A stretch of 32,580 nt of DNA from Candidatus Pacearchaeota archaeon (GCA_018304325.1 JAGVWM010000014.1:1-32580); one strand, 5' to 3'. Numbered from the stretch's first letter, positions 1 through 9,192 are shown. Numbers and translations: made by a program. Notes: a model not told the origin generated them from the letters alone.

Positions 1-12
1 CTGCTTGGTATA
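1..12 (+). repeat. possible 3' end of a DGR variable repeat (VR)
   Basis: ctgcttggtata versus ctgcttggaata at 510-521: 11/12 identical. The only difference is A (TR-like) to T here, in the same reading frame. Confidence 0.4.
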
Positions 13-171
13 GCGCCAGAGGCGCTTAGTGCGCCTGGCAAAGGTGCTTCAAACATAAAAGCATACACTATGGCAGACTTACAGGCTTTTGATGGTGCAG
101 TAAAAGGATTAGAAGGTACACTACAACCTAACTTATTAAAGCCATTTGTTGATTTAAGAAAGAAACTTTAA
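1..171 (+). CDS. 3' end of a gene cut by the window edge; candidate DGR target protein C-terminus
   Basis: Open frame from base 1 to TAA at 169-171: LLGIAPEALSAPGKGASNIKAYTMADLQAFDGAVKGLEGTLQPNLLKPFVDLRKKL*. The first 4 residues (LLGI) match the TR-like segment in the same frame. Confidence 0.5.
   Translation: MLGIAPEALSAPGKGASNIKAYTMADLQAFDGAVKGLEGTLQPNLLKPFVDLRKKL
12..39. other. GC-rich hairpin/cruciform-capable element just after the putative VR end
   Basis: AGCGCC-AGA-GGCGCT (12-26) and the alternative GCCA(GA)GGCGC-TTAGT-GCGCC-TGGC (15-39), in an otherwise AT-rich region. Confidence 0.5.
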
Positions 172-266
172 TCATATTCTACAATTTCTTATAAATAAAA
201 TTATTACAACAATCTTTTTATACTTTAGTTATTAGAATTTTAAGTCCTGGCAACCGTGGGCAACTA

Positions 267-398
267 CAAAGAATTTCAACAAATTCTTTGACAGGAAGTT
301 TTAACAAACTTCCCTATGAGAAGCTGGGTTATACGCTCATTTACTATGGCAATTTATTGTCATAAAATACAACCACGACACCTAATGTGTGAAGTGGT
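267..398 (+). ncRNA. array of four consecutive hairpins upstream of the TR-like segment; candidate structured part of a DGR RNA
   Basis: CAAAGAATTT-CAAC-AAATTCTTTG (267-290); GGAAGTTT-TAAC-AAACTTCC (294-313); TATGGCAA-TTTA-TTGTCATA (345-364, one GU); ACCAC-g-ACAC-ctaat-GTGT-gaa-GTGGT (372-398). Confidence 0.45.
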
Positions 399-419
399 GG
401 TGATAATTAATAAGTGAAT

Positions 420-525
420 GGGCTATGCTCTGGGGCGTGGTATGTCAACAGGCTCGAGAACAGGTCTAACGCTAATGGCAGGAATGACCTTGACAATGAC
501 AATGGTCGTCTGCTTGGAATAACTC
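420..525 (+). repeat. candidate DGR template repeat (TR)
   Basis: Reads GAWYVNRLENRSNANGRNDLDNDNGRLLGI, with seven AAC/AAT codons plus GAC codons, as in DGR templates. Lies next to a DGR-type RT and is not obviously part of a real protein. Boundaries approximate. Confidence 0.6.
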
Positions 526-580
526 ACTTTGTTGCAGGACTTTTTTTATTTAATTTTGAATTTAAAATCTTTTTCAAAAT

Positions 581-2026
581 TCAATTAAAGATTTCCTTTT
601 TGAAAATCTTTTTATTTTTTTTAAATTTATTTTTTGATTTGATACTTGCTATTACACAAGCAATCTCATCATATGTTATAGAAGAGTCATTTATTCTTTT
701 CTTAACATCCCGTAGTTGCTCTTTTCTACTATATATGTTTCTTATAATCTTATGAATTTTTTCGTGTGGAAGAATTTTCCATACTGAAAGTTGTTTATGT
801 TCTATTAAATTTGCTAAGTGTCCCCAAACGGTTGCCTCTTTGATTCCTTCTTTTATTGCAATGTCTTTTATACTAAGTCCTCGCTTATAATGGAACAAAG
901 TTTTTTGAGCTGAAAATTGCAATTCACTTTCTTTAACCTGCTTAATATAATTAATATAGTTCTTCTTATTGTGAACTAGCAATTTATTGCCATGGGAGAA
1001 AGATGTATTAAAGTTTTTAATGAGATACTTTCTATATTTGTAAGTATTTGCATGTGAGCAATATGCTAACCAACCTTGTAATGATTCTAATGCTTTTTCT
1101 CTGCCTATAAACCCCTCATCAAATAATATCTTTAGATTGTTAAATTTTCTTTCGAAGTTTTTCAAATTGCTTTTTCTTATAAGTTTATGATAAAAGAAAA
1201 CTCTGAAGCCTAAAAAGTTTATTCCACTATTTAATCGTAAAACATTTGACTTGCTTGGGTGTAGTTCTATTTTTAAACTTTCCTTCAGAAAATTATTAAT
1301 TTGATTTTTCCATATTTCTAATTGATTTTTTGATTCATGCAGAATAACAAAGTCATCAACATATCTTATATAATATTTCGATCTTAGTTTGTGTTTTATA
1401 AAAATATCCAGTTCATTGAGGTATAAATTTGCAAAGAACTGGCTTGTTAAATTTCCTAATGGCATTCCCTTAGTTTTATTGTTTATTGCCAGTATCTGTT
1501 CAATAAGCCAGATAACTTTATCATCTTTAATCTTCTTCTTTATAATAGCTATAAGAGTTTGATGATCTATTTCCTCAAAATAATGTTTTATATCTGCCTT
1601 CAAAACATAAGCTTCTCTTATATTATTTTTTGATACTTTTCTTTTAAAGACGTCAAATCTTTCAAATCTTTCTAGTGCTTTTAACCCTCCCTTTCCTATT
1701 TGATTGGCATAAGAATCGTAAATAAAACCCTTTTCAAACATATGCACAATAATATTACACAGAGCATGATGAATAACCCTATCTCTAAAAGCTGATTTAG
1801 ATATTTTTCTTGTTTTTGGATCTCTAAGAACAAACGTTTTTGGCGAGCAAGGTTCATATGTTTGATTAATAAGCTCCTCTTGTAATCTTTGCAAGTTTGT
1901 TTTAAGATTTCGTTGGAATCTTTTAACATATCTTCTTTTAGTCTTTCCTTTCTTTGCATTTTGCCAAGCTATCAATAAATTATTAAAACTACAAATTTCT
2001 CGGTAAATATTATAAAAATTCTTCAT
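581..2026 (-). CDS. DGR-type reverse transcriptase with C-terminal HTH_40-like domain
   Basis: RT motifs VLKADIKHYFEEID, GMPLGNLTSQFFANLYLNELD, YIRYVDDFVIL, NFLGFRVF; C-terminal GWLAYCSHANTYKYRK; then SAQKTLFHYKRGLSIKDIAIKEGIKEATVWGHLANLI, which resembles HTH_40. Confidence 0.85.
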   Translation of the reverse strand: MKNFYNIYREICSFNNLLIAWQNAKKGKTKRRYVKRFQRNLKTNLQRLQEELINQTYEPCSPKTFVLRDPKTRKISKSAFRDRVIHHALCNIIVHMFEKGFIYDSYANQIGKGGLKALERFERFDVFKRKVSKNNIREAYVLKADIKHYFEEIDHQTLIAIIKKKIKDDKVIWLIEQILAINNKTKGMPLGNLTSQFFANLYLNELDIFIKHKLRSKYYIRYVDDFVILHESKNQLEIWKNQINNFLKESLKIELHPSKSNVLRLNSGINFLGFRVFFYHKLIRKSNLKNFERKFNNLKILFDEGFIGREKALESLQGWLAYCSHANTYKYRKYLIKNFNTSFSHGNKLLVHNKKNYINYIKQVKESELQFSAQKTLFHYKRGLSIKDIAIKEGIKEATVWGHLANLIEHKQLSVWKILPHEKIHKIIRNIYSRKEQLRDVKKRINDSSITYDEIACVIASIKSKNKFKKNKKIFKKEIFN

Positions 2027-2222
2027 ACTTTTATTTAATCTTTAACTTGATTAACTTTACTTATCCTCTCGTCGCTAGGAATTTCAATTTTATCGTCGAT
2101 AAATTGGTATTTTTGTATAGAAAGCTTTTTAAAGCCAGATGGCTTTTTATAGGGGTAAATTTAAGAAAATTTTTCAAATTTTCTAGGTGATATTAACAAT
2201 GGCAGAACAATATGATGCAAAT

Positions 2223-2297
2223 AAACCTTTTAACGAAAAGGTTTCCAAAAGAAACTTTTGTAAAAGTTTCGCAAAACAACCTTTTAACGAAAAGGTT
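2223..2297. repeat. tandem hairpin repeats upstream of gyrB
   Basis: AAACCTTTT-AACG-AAAAGGTTT (2223-2244), GAAACTTTT-GT-AAAAGTTTC (2251-2270), AACCTTTT-AACG-AAAAGGTT (2278-2297). First and third share CCTTTTAACGAAAAGGTTTCCAAAA. Confidence 0.75.
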
Positions 2298-2319
2298 TCC
2301 AAAATTGGAGAATTATATT

Positions 2320-4650
2320 ATGGCAGAAGAATATTCAGCAAAAAGTATTAAAGTTTTAGAAGGTTTAGAAGCAGTAAGGTTAAGGCCTGCAATGTATATA
2401 GGTTCGACCTCTAAAGAAGGACTTCATCATTGTTTTTATGAAGTAATTGATAATTCTATTGATGAAGTGCAGGGTGGTTTTGCTACTTTAATCGAAGTTA
2501 TAATAAATAAAGATGGAAGTTTGACTGTTACAGATAATGGAAGAGGTATTCCTGTTGATAAACACGAATCTGGAAAGTCTGCTTTAGAAATTGTTATGAC
2601 TAAACTTCATGCAGGAGGTAAGTTTGAGAATAAGGCCTATCAAATTTCAGGAGGTTTACATGGAGTCGGGGTTTCATGTGTAAACGCTTTATCTTCTAAA
2701 TTAATAGTTCAGGTTAAAAGAGATGGTAAAATTCATGAACAGACTTATAAAATTGGGGTTCCTCAAGGTCCTGTTAAGGTTGTTGGAACAGTTAAGAATG
2801 GAGAAACAGGAACTTCTGTTACATTTTATCCAGATTCTGATATATTTTCAAGTGTAAATTTTGATTTTTCTATTATAGCTTCAAGAATTAGAGAGTTGGC
2901 TTTTTTAAATCCCTCTGGGAAAATAATTATTAAAGATGAAAGAGATGGTAAAAAAGAAGAATTTCATTATGAAGGTGGTTTAGTTGAATTTGTTAAATGG
3001 ATAAATCGTTCAAAATCACCAATTCATAAGGCTATTTATTTTAAGAAACAGGCTGATTCTACAATTATAGAGGTTGGAGTGCAGTATGTTGATGGTTATC
3101 AAGAAAATATTTTTGGTTTTGTAAATACAATTAATACAGTTGAGGGTGGAACCCATATTTCTGGTTTCAAAACTGCATTAACAAGAGCTATAAATGATTA
3201 TGCTACTAAAAAAGGTCTATTAAAAAATAGTGATAAGTTAACAGGAGATGATGTTCGTGAAGGACTTACTGCTATTGTGAGCATAAGAATTAAAGACCCC
3301 CAATTTGAAGGACAGACTAAAACTAAATTAGGAAATTCAGAAATAAAAGGTTATGTTGATTCTGTTTCTTCAATTGCACTAACAGAATTTTTTGAAGAAA
3401 ATCCAGATATAGCAAACAAAATTGCAAACAAATGTTTATCAGCAGCTAAAGCAAGAGAAGCTGCAAGAAAGGCAAGAGATTTAGTTAGAAGAAAAACAGT
3501 TGTAGGATTTTCAGGATTGCCAGGAAAGCTAGCTGATTGTTCATCTAAAAAATTTGAGCAGACTGAACTTTATATCGTGGAAGGCGATTCGGCTGGAGGA
3601 TGTTTTTCTGGAGATACAAAAATTGCATTAGCTGATGGAAGAAATATTTCATTTAAACAATTAGTTGAAGAAAATAAAATTGGTAAAAAGAATTTTTGTT
3701 ATACTATTAATAATAGTGGAAATATTGGAATTAAAGAAATTAAGCATCCTAGAATTACTAAAAAAGATGCAGAAGTTATCAAAGTAATTTTGGATAATAA
3801 TCAGGAAGTTGTTTGTACTCCTAATCATAAGTTTATGTTAAAAGATGGAAATTATAAAGAAGCAAAAGATTTGACTAAGGAAGATTCATTGATGCCATTG
3901 TATGAAAAAGAAATTAATATAATTCCTAAAAATAATCATAAAATAAAATTAATAGAAAGATTAAATCAAAGAATTGATGTTTATGATATTGAGGTTTCTA
4001 ATACACATAATTTTGCTTTAGCTTCTGGAGTATTTGTTCATAATAGTGCAAAAATGGCTAGAGATAAAGAATTCCAGGCTATTTTACCTTTGAAGGGTAA
4101 ACCATTAAATGTTGAAAAAGCAATGCCTGTTAAAGTTCTTGGAAATGATGAAATTGTTAATTTAATAACAGCTGTTGGTACAGGAATTAAAGAAAATTTT
4201 GATCTTAAAAAATTAAGATACGCTAAGGTTATAATAATGACTGATGCAGATGTTGATGGACAGCATATTAGGACTTTATTGTTAACATTTTTTTATAGAT
4301 ATGTTCCAGAGTTAATTGAAAATGGAAATATCTATGTTGCTATGTCCCCACTTTATAGAATTAGAAATAAGGGAAAGGCCCAGTATGTTTATTCTGATGA
4401 AGAGCTAGAAAAAGAGTCTAAAAAGTTAGGAGGAAATCCAGATGTTCAGAGATTTAAAGGATTAGGAGAGATGAATCCGGATCAGTTATGGGAAACAACT
4501 ATGGATCCTAAAAAAAGAATTCTTAAGAAAATAACTGTTGATGATGCTGTTAGGGCTGATGAAGTATTTGCAATGTTGATGGGAGATGCTGTTGGTCCTA
4601 GGAGAAAATTCATTGAATTAAATGCAAATATTGCTGAGCTGGATATATAG
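2320..4650 (+). CDS. gyrB: DNA gyrase subunit B containing an intein
   Basis: MAEEYSAKSIKVLEGLEAVRLRPAMYIGST...; EGDSAGG; IMTDADVDGQHIRTLLLTFFYR; QRFKGLGEMNPDQLWETTMDP. The ORF-track start at 2212 runs through hairpin repeats; ATG at 2320 is the likely start. Confidence 0.95.
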   Translation: MAEEYSAKSIKVLEGLEAVRLRPAMYIGSTSKEGLHHCFYEVIDNSIDEVQGGFATLIEVIINKDGSLTVTDNGRGIPVDKHESGKSALEIVMTKLHAGGKFENKAYQISGGLHGVGVSCVNALSSKLIVQVKRDGKIHEQTYKIGVPQGPVKVVGTVKNGETGTSVTFYPDSDIFSSVNFDFSIIASRIRELAFLNPSGKIIIKDERDGKKEEFHYEGGLVEFVKWINRSKSPIHKAIYFKKQADSTIIEVGVQYVDGYQENIFGFVNTINTVEGGTHISGFKTALTRAINDYATKKGLLKNSDKLTGDDVREGLTAIVSIRIKDPQFEGQTKTKLGNSEIKGYVDSVSSIALTEFFEENPDIANKIANKCLSAAKAREAARKARDLVRRKTVVGFSGLPGKLADCSSKKFEQTELYIVEGDSAGGCFSGDTKIALADGRNISFKQLVEENKIGKKNFCYTINNSGNIGIKEIKHPRITKKDAEVIKVILDNNQEVVCTPNHKFMLKDGNYKEAKDLTKEDSLMPLYEKEINIIPKNNHKIKLIERLNQRIDVYDIEVSNTHNFALASGVFVHNSAKMARDKEFQAILPLKGKPLNVEKAMPVKVLGNDEIVNLITAVGTGIKENFDLKKLRYAKVIIMTDADVDGQHIRTLLLTFFYRYVPELIENGNIYVAMSPLYRIRNKGKAQYVYSDEELEKESKKLGGNPDVQRFKGLGEMNPDQLWETTMDPKKRILKKITVDDAVRADEVFAMLMGDAVGPRRKFIELNANIAELDI
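3601..4044 (+). mobile_element. GyrB mini-intein (148 aa, no homing endonuclease)
   Basis: EGDSAGG|CFSGDTKIALADGR...CTPNHKFMLKDG...[29 protein letters not shown]: Cys1, TxxH block, terminal HN, Ser+1. Confidence 0.95.
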
Positions 4651-4659
4651 GAGATTTTT

Positions 4660-5154
4660 ATGAGAAAAACTATTATTGGAGTTATGGGTCCTGGAAAGGG
4701 AGCAACTGAAGAAGATATTAGAAATGCAATGGAAATTGGTATGCTAATTGCAGAAAATGAATGGATATTATTAAGTGGAGGTAGAAAAAGAGGAGTTATG
4801 GGGGCTGTTAATGAAGGAGCAAAAAGTAAAAATGGATTAACTCTTGGAATTTTGCCTGATGATGATGAATCTCAAATTTCTGATAATGTGGATATAGCTA
4901 TCTTTTCAAATATGCATAGTGGTAGAAATTATATTAATGTTTTATCTAGTGATGTTGTAATTGCTTGCGGTATTAATTCAGGTACTTCATCTGAAATTTC
5001 TCTTGCATTAAGTGCTGATAAAAATGTCATTTTATTAAATAATAATGAGTCAAGTAAAGAATTTTTTAAGAGTATTGGTGAAGGTTTAATTCATATTGTA
5101 CATACTCCTAAAGAAGCTATAGAAAAAACTAAAGAAATATTAAATTCAAAATGA
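4660..5154 (+). CDS. SLOG/LOG-like Rossmann-fold protein (TIGR00725-like)
   Basis: [50 protein letters not shown]; GGxxxGxM-type motif. Overlaps the gyrA start by 4 nt. Confidence 0.75.
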   Translation: MRKTIIGVMGPGKGATEEDIRNAMEIGMLIAENEWILLSGGRKRGVMGAVNEGAKSKNGLTLGILPDDDESQISDNVDIAIFSNMHSGRNYINVLSSDVVIACGINSGTSSEISLALSADKNVILLNNNESSKEFFKSIGEGLIHIVHTPKEAIEKTKEILNSK

Positions 5155-8100
5155 AGAAAAAAACAGATGAAAATGAAGAAGATGAACTAGATGAATCTTC
5201 TGAAGAAGATGATAATGATGAGTCTAATGGTAATTCTGAATCTGAAAATGAAAAAGACTTTGATGAAGATATAGAGACTCTTTCTAGAGAAGAAATTAAT
5301 CTTAAGGATTTAGGAGAAGATAGAACTGTTAATACTGAGATATCTGGTGAAATGCAGAAAGCATATATTGATTATGCTATGTCAGTTATTGTATCTAGAG
5401 CTTTACCTGCTGTTGAAGATGGTTTAAAGCCTGTTCATAGAAGAATTCTTTATGCAATGGACCAAATGGGCTTGGATAAAGGTCCAACAAAAAAATCAGC
5501 AAGTATTGTCGGAGATGTTATGGGAAAATATCACCCTCATGGAGATGTTGCTATTTATGATTCTTTAGTTAGAATGGCTCAAGACTTTTCTTTAAGATAT
5601 CCTTTAATTCATGGTCAGGGAAATTTTGGTTGTTTTACTGCTGATACTAAAGTTAAATTAGTAGATGGAAGGGATTTATCATTTGCTGATTTGATTGAAG
5701 AACACCAAAAAGGAAAACGTAATTTTACCCTTTCAGTGAATGAAGATGGAAATGTAATAATTACAGAGATAAAGAACCCAAGATTAACACAAAAAAATGT
5801 AGAAATAATGAAAGTCACTTTGGATAATGGGGAAGAGATAAAATGTACTTTGAATCATAAATTTATGTTAAGAGATGGAAGTTATAAAGAAGCACAATAT
5901 TTACAATCTGGTAATTCTTTGATGCCTGTTTACTTTAAATTATCTACTAAAGATGATGGCCAGAAAGTTATTGGTTATAGTATGGTTTTCCAGCCTAAAT
6001 CAAACGAATGGAGTTTCTTCCATTACCTTTCTGATAAATGGAATTTAGAAAATGGAATATATTCTGTTTCTGCTGGGAGAGTAAGACATCATATAGACTT
6101 TAATAAATTAAATAATAATCCAGATAATATAAGAAGAATGCATTGGAAAGATCATTGGTTATTACATTCTTCTTTAACTTCATTTAAACATAAAAATGAC
6201 CAAGAATATGTAAAAAAATTAGAAGAAGGAAGAAAAGTATTTTGGGAGAATAATCAAAATAGAATTAATTATTCAACTAGAATGCGTAGTAGAAATATTG
6301 AAAATTGGAAAGATCAAACTTATAGGGCTGAAATGAGTTTAACTTTAAGTGAAGTTAATAAAAAATATTTGGCTGAACATCCTGAAAGAATCGAAGAAAT
6401 CCGTAGAACTGCATCATTGACTATGAAAAAAATGTGGCTTAGTCCAGATTATAAAAACTTATTTAATGAGAAAATTACTGCATCTAACAAGAGAAGAGAA
6501 ACTAATTTAACAGGAAAAAAGAATTTTTTAAATATATGTGATTATCTGAAAAAAAATAATTTATTTATAAACAAGGAAAATTTTGAAAAAGCAAGAATTG
6601 AAGTATTTGGTGGAAAAAACTTTACAAGCTGGGAACATGGTTTAACTAAATATTATAATAAAAATAATAATTTACTTCTGGCTGAGCTGAATGGTAATCA
6701 TAAAGTTGTTAAGACTGAATTTTTAAGAGAATTTCAGGATGTTTATGATTTAACTATAGATAAAACACATAATTTTTCTTTATCTTCTGGAGTATTTGTT
6801 CATAATTCAATGGATGGTGATAGGGCTGCTGCTCAGAGATATACAGAAGCTAAATTAGATAAAATATCTTTGGAATTGTTGCAAGATTTAGATAAAGAAA
6901 CAGTTCCATTTGTAAATACTTATGATAATTCTAGAAAAGAACCAATAGTTCTTCCTGGAAAAGTTCCTAACTTGCTTATTAATGGTTCTTCAGGAATTGC
7001 GGTTGGAATGGCAACAAATATTCCCCCCCATAACCTAGTAGAAGTTTGTGATGCTATAACTGTTTTGATTGATAAACCAAACACTGAAATTAAAGATTTG
7101 CTTGAGATAATTAAAGGTCCTGATTTTCCAACTGGAGGAGTAATGGTTGCTGAAAATTTATTGGAAATGTATTCTACTGGAAAAGGGGCAGTGACATTAA
7201 GGGGAAATGTTAAAACAGAGTCTGCAAAAAATAAAGAAGTAGTTGTTATTAATGAAATTCCTTATCAGGTTAATAAATCTGAATTAGTAAAACAAATTGC
7301 AGAGCTTGCAAGAGATAAAAAATTAACAGATGTAAGTGATATTAGAGATGAGTCTGCTAAAGGTAAAGTAAGAATTGTGATAGAACTAAGAAAAGGTGTT
7401 GATTCTAAATTTACTATAAACAGACTTTACAAAAGTACTAATTTGCAGACTAGATTTAATTCTACTTTTGTTGCTTTAGATAATGGTATTCCAAAAACAA
7501 TGAATTTAAAACATATTTTAGAAGCTTACATTTTACATAGAAGAAAGATGGTCAGAAAAAGATCAGAATTTGATTTTAGGAAGGCTGAAGCAAGATTACA
7601 CATTGTTGAAGGATTATTAATTGCCCAAAAACAGATTGATAAAATTATTGAATCAATTAAAAAAAGTAAAGGTACTCAAGAAGCTTCTGAGAATTTACAG
7701 CATAAATTTTCTTTGTCTAAGAAACAGGCTGAAGCAATTCTTGAAATAACTCTGAAACAATTAACAGCTTTGGAAAGAGAAAAACTTGAGAATGAGGAAA
7801 AGTTTTTGAAACAACTAATAAAAGAATTAAAGTTAATTCTTGATGATGAAAAAGAAATACTTAAGATAATTAAAAAAGAATTAAATGAGTTAAAGAAAAA
7901 TTATGGGGATGAGAGAAGAACTAGAGTTATTAAGGTTATTAAAGAAATTGAAGAAAAAGATCTAGTTTTAAAACAAGATGTTGTAATTACAATAACTGAA
8001 AAAGGATACATAAAAAGAATGCCTTTCAAATCTTATAATGAACAAAAACGTGGTGGTAAAGGTGTTATTGGAACTGATCTTTCAACAGATGATTTTGTTA

Positions 8101-8921
8101 AACAGTTGTTAACTTGTTCAACTCACGACTATTTGTTATTGTTTACAAGGCGTGGAAGATTAATGTGGTTGAAGGCGCATAAAGTTCCTGAAACTCAGAG
8201 GTATGGTAAAGGTCAGGCAATTGTTAATTTACTTAATATTAAGGACGATGAAATATCAAGTGTTATGCCTGTAAAAGATTTCAAGGATTATTTGTTTATG
8301 GTTACTAAAAAAGGAATGGTTAAGAAAATAAACTTAAGCATGTTTGCAAAGCCTAGAAATGTTGGAGTGAGAATAATTAATTTACCTGCTGATAATTCTG
8401 ATTCTGTTGTAGATGTTAAAAGGATTATGGACAAACAACAGGTTATGTTAATGAGTGCAGATGGACAGGCAATTAGATTTAACTCTGATGAAGTTAGAAA
8501 TATGGGTAGAGCAAGTTATGGGGTTGCTGGAATAAAATTAGATAAAGGAGATGAGGTTGTTTCAATGGAAATAGTTCCTATGGAAAAAACTAAGAGTAAT
8601 ATTTTAACAATTACTGAAAAAGGTTATGGTAAAAGATCTGAGATTGATGATTATAGACTTACAGGAAGAGCTGGAAAAGGAGTTATTAATCTTAAAGTTT
8701 CTGAAAAAACTGGAAAGGTTATAAGAACTATTGAACTTGATGAGAAAGATACTATTGTTGTTACAACAAAAAAAGGAATGGCAATAAGGACTAAAGCTAA
8801 AGCTATTAGGGTTATGGGAAGAGCTGCTCAGGGTGTTAGAATTATTAACCTGAAACAAGGGGATAGAGTTGGTGATGTTGCTAAGCTAGTTGAAGCTCCT
8901 GAAGAGATTTTCACCGAGTGA
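5151..8921 (+). CDS. gyrA: DNA gyrase subunit A containing an intein, with an acidic N-terminal extension
   Basis: [42 protein letters not shown]...[18 protein letters not shown]-terminal GyrA beta-propeller repeats. Confidence 0.95.
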   Translation: MKKKTDENEEDELDESSEEDDNDESNGNSESENEKDFDEDIETLSREEINLKDLGEDRTVNTEISGEMQKAYIDYAMSVIVSRALPAVEDGLKPVHRRILYAMDQMGLDKGPTKKSASIVGDVMGKYHPHGDVAIYDSLVRMAQDFSLRYPLIHGQGNFGCFTADTKVKLVDGRDLSFADLIEEHQKGKRNFTLSVNEDGNVIITEIKNPRLTQKNVEIMKVTLDNGEEIKCTLNHKFMLRDGSYKEAQYLQSGNSLMPVYFKLSTKDDGQKVIGYSMVFQPKSNEWSFFHYLSDKWNLENGIYSVSAGRVRHHIDFNKLNNNPDNIRRMHWKDHWLLHSSLTSFKHKNDQEYVKKLEEGRKVFWENNQNRINYSTRMRSRNIENWKDQTYRAEMSLTLSEVNKKYLAEHPERIEEIRRTASLTMKKMWLSPDYKNLFNEKITASNKRRETNLTGKKNFLNICDYLKKNNLFINKENFEKARIEVFGGKNFTSWEHGLTKYYNKNNNLLLAELNGNHKVVKTEFLREFQDVYDLTIDKTHNFSLSSGVFVHNSMDGDRAAAQRYTEAKLDKISLELLQDLDKETVPFVNTYDNSRKEPIVLPGKVPNLLINGSSGIAVGMATNIPPHNLVEVCDAITVLIDKPNTEIKDLLEIIKGPDFPTGGVMVAENLLEMYSTGKGAVTLRGNVKTESAKNKEVVVINEIPYQVNKSELVKQIAELARDKKLTDVSDIRDESAKGKVRIVIELRKGVDSKFTINRLYKSTNLQTRFNSTFVALDNGIPKTMNLKHILEAYILHRRKMVRKRSEFDFRKAEARLHIVEGLLIAQKQIDKIIESIKKSKGTQEASENLQHKFSLSKKQAEAILEITLKQLTALEREKLENEEKFLKQLIKELKLILDDEKEILKIIKKELNELKKNYGDERRTRVIKVIKEIEEKDLVLKQDVVITITEKGYIKRMPFKSYNEQKRGGKGVIGTDLSTDDFVKQLLTCSTHDYLLLFTRRGRLMWLKAHKVPETQRYGKGQAIVNLLNIKDDEISSVMPVKDFKDYLFMVTKKGMVKKINLSMFAKPRNVGVRIINLPADNSDSVVDVKRIMDKQQVMLMSADGQAIRFNSDEVRNMGRASYGVAGIKLDKGDEVVSMEIVPMEKTKSNILTITEKGYGKRSEIDDYRLTGRAGKGVINLKVSEKTGKVIRTIELDEKDTIVVTTKKGMAIRTKAKAIRVMGRAAQGVRIINLKQGDRVGDVAKLVEAPEEIFTE
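5631..6806 (+). mobile_element. GyrA intein (392 aa) with HNH-type endonuclease region
   Basis: [20 protein letters not shown]...[12 protein letters not shown]...[28 protein letters not shown]...[27 protein letters not shown]. Confidence 0.93.
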
Positions 8922-8937
8922 TAAATTGAGGGCTGTA

Positions 8938-9054
8938 TTAGTCTGAAGTTGGACTATACGTATCTCTTATCCATGTTTCTCTTTCTTTTTCATGTTCAAG
9001 ACTAACTGGATCATAGTTAGTTTGCACTTTTGTTTGATATATTGATTCCATCAT
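8938..9054 (-). CDS. small ORF (38 aa), hypothetical
   Basis: MMESIYQTKVQTNYDPVSLEHEKERETWIRDTYSPTSD*, in the gap between gyrA and serS. Below the ORF-track size cutoff. Confidence 0.3.
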   Translation of the reverse strand: MMESIYQTKVQTNYDPVSLEHEKERETWIRDTYSPTSD

Positions 9055-9192
9055 AAAACTTTAGAAATAATTTATATGGAGATTATTAAATCACTAAGTG
9101 TTTAATAATCCCAGCTAGAATAGTTGATAGATAATCAATATTTATTCTAGTGTTATTCATTTTGTTTTGATGTATAAGAAGTTTATATACTT

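Noticed and set aside
414-755. Track ORF on + strand (113 aa) as a real protein
   Set aside because: The first part is the TR-like segment and the rest is Phe/Leu/Ile-rich read-through antisense to the RT 3' end. Best explained as non-coding template plus antisense.
1696-1959. Minus-strand ORF inside the RT in another frame
   Set aside because: Overlaps a clearly conserved RT in an alternative frame; no recognisable features.
5615-5818. Minus-strand ORF antisense to gyrA
   Set aside because: Antisense to strongly supported coding sequence; low-complexity composition.
8604-8858. Minus-strand Ser/Asn/Phe-rich ORF antisense to gyrA
   Set aside because: Composition typical of antisense AT-rich coding DNA.
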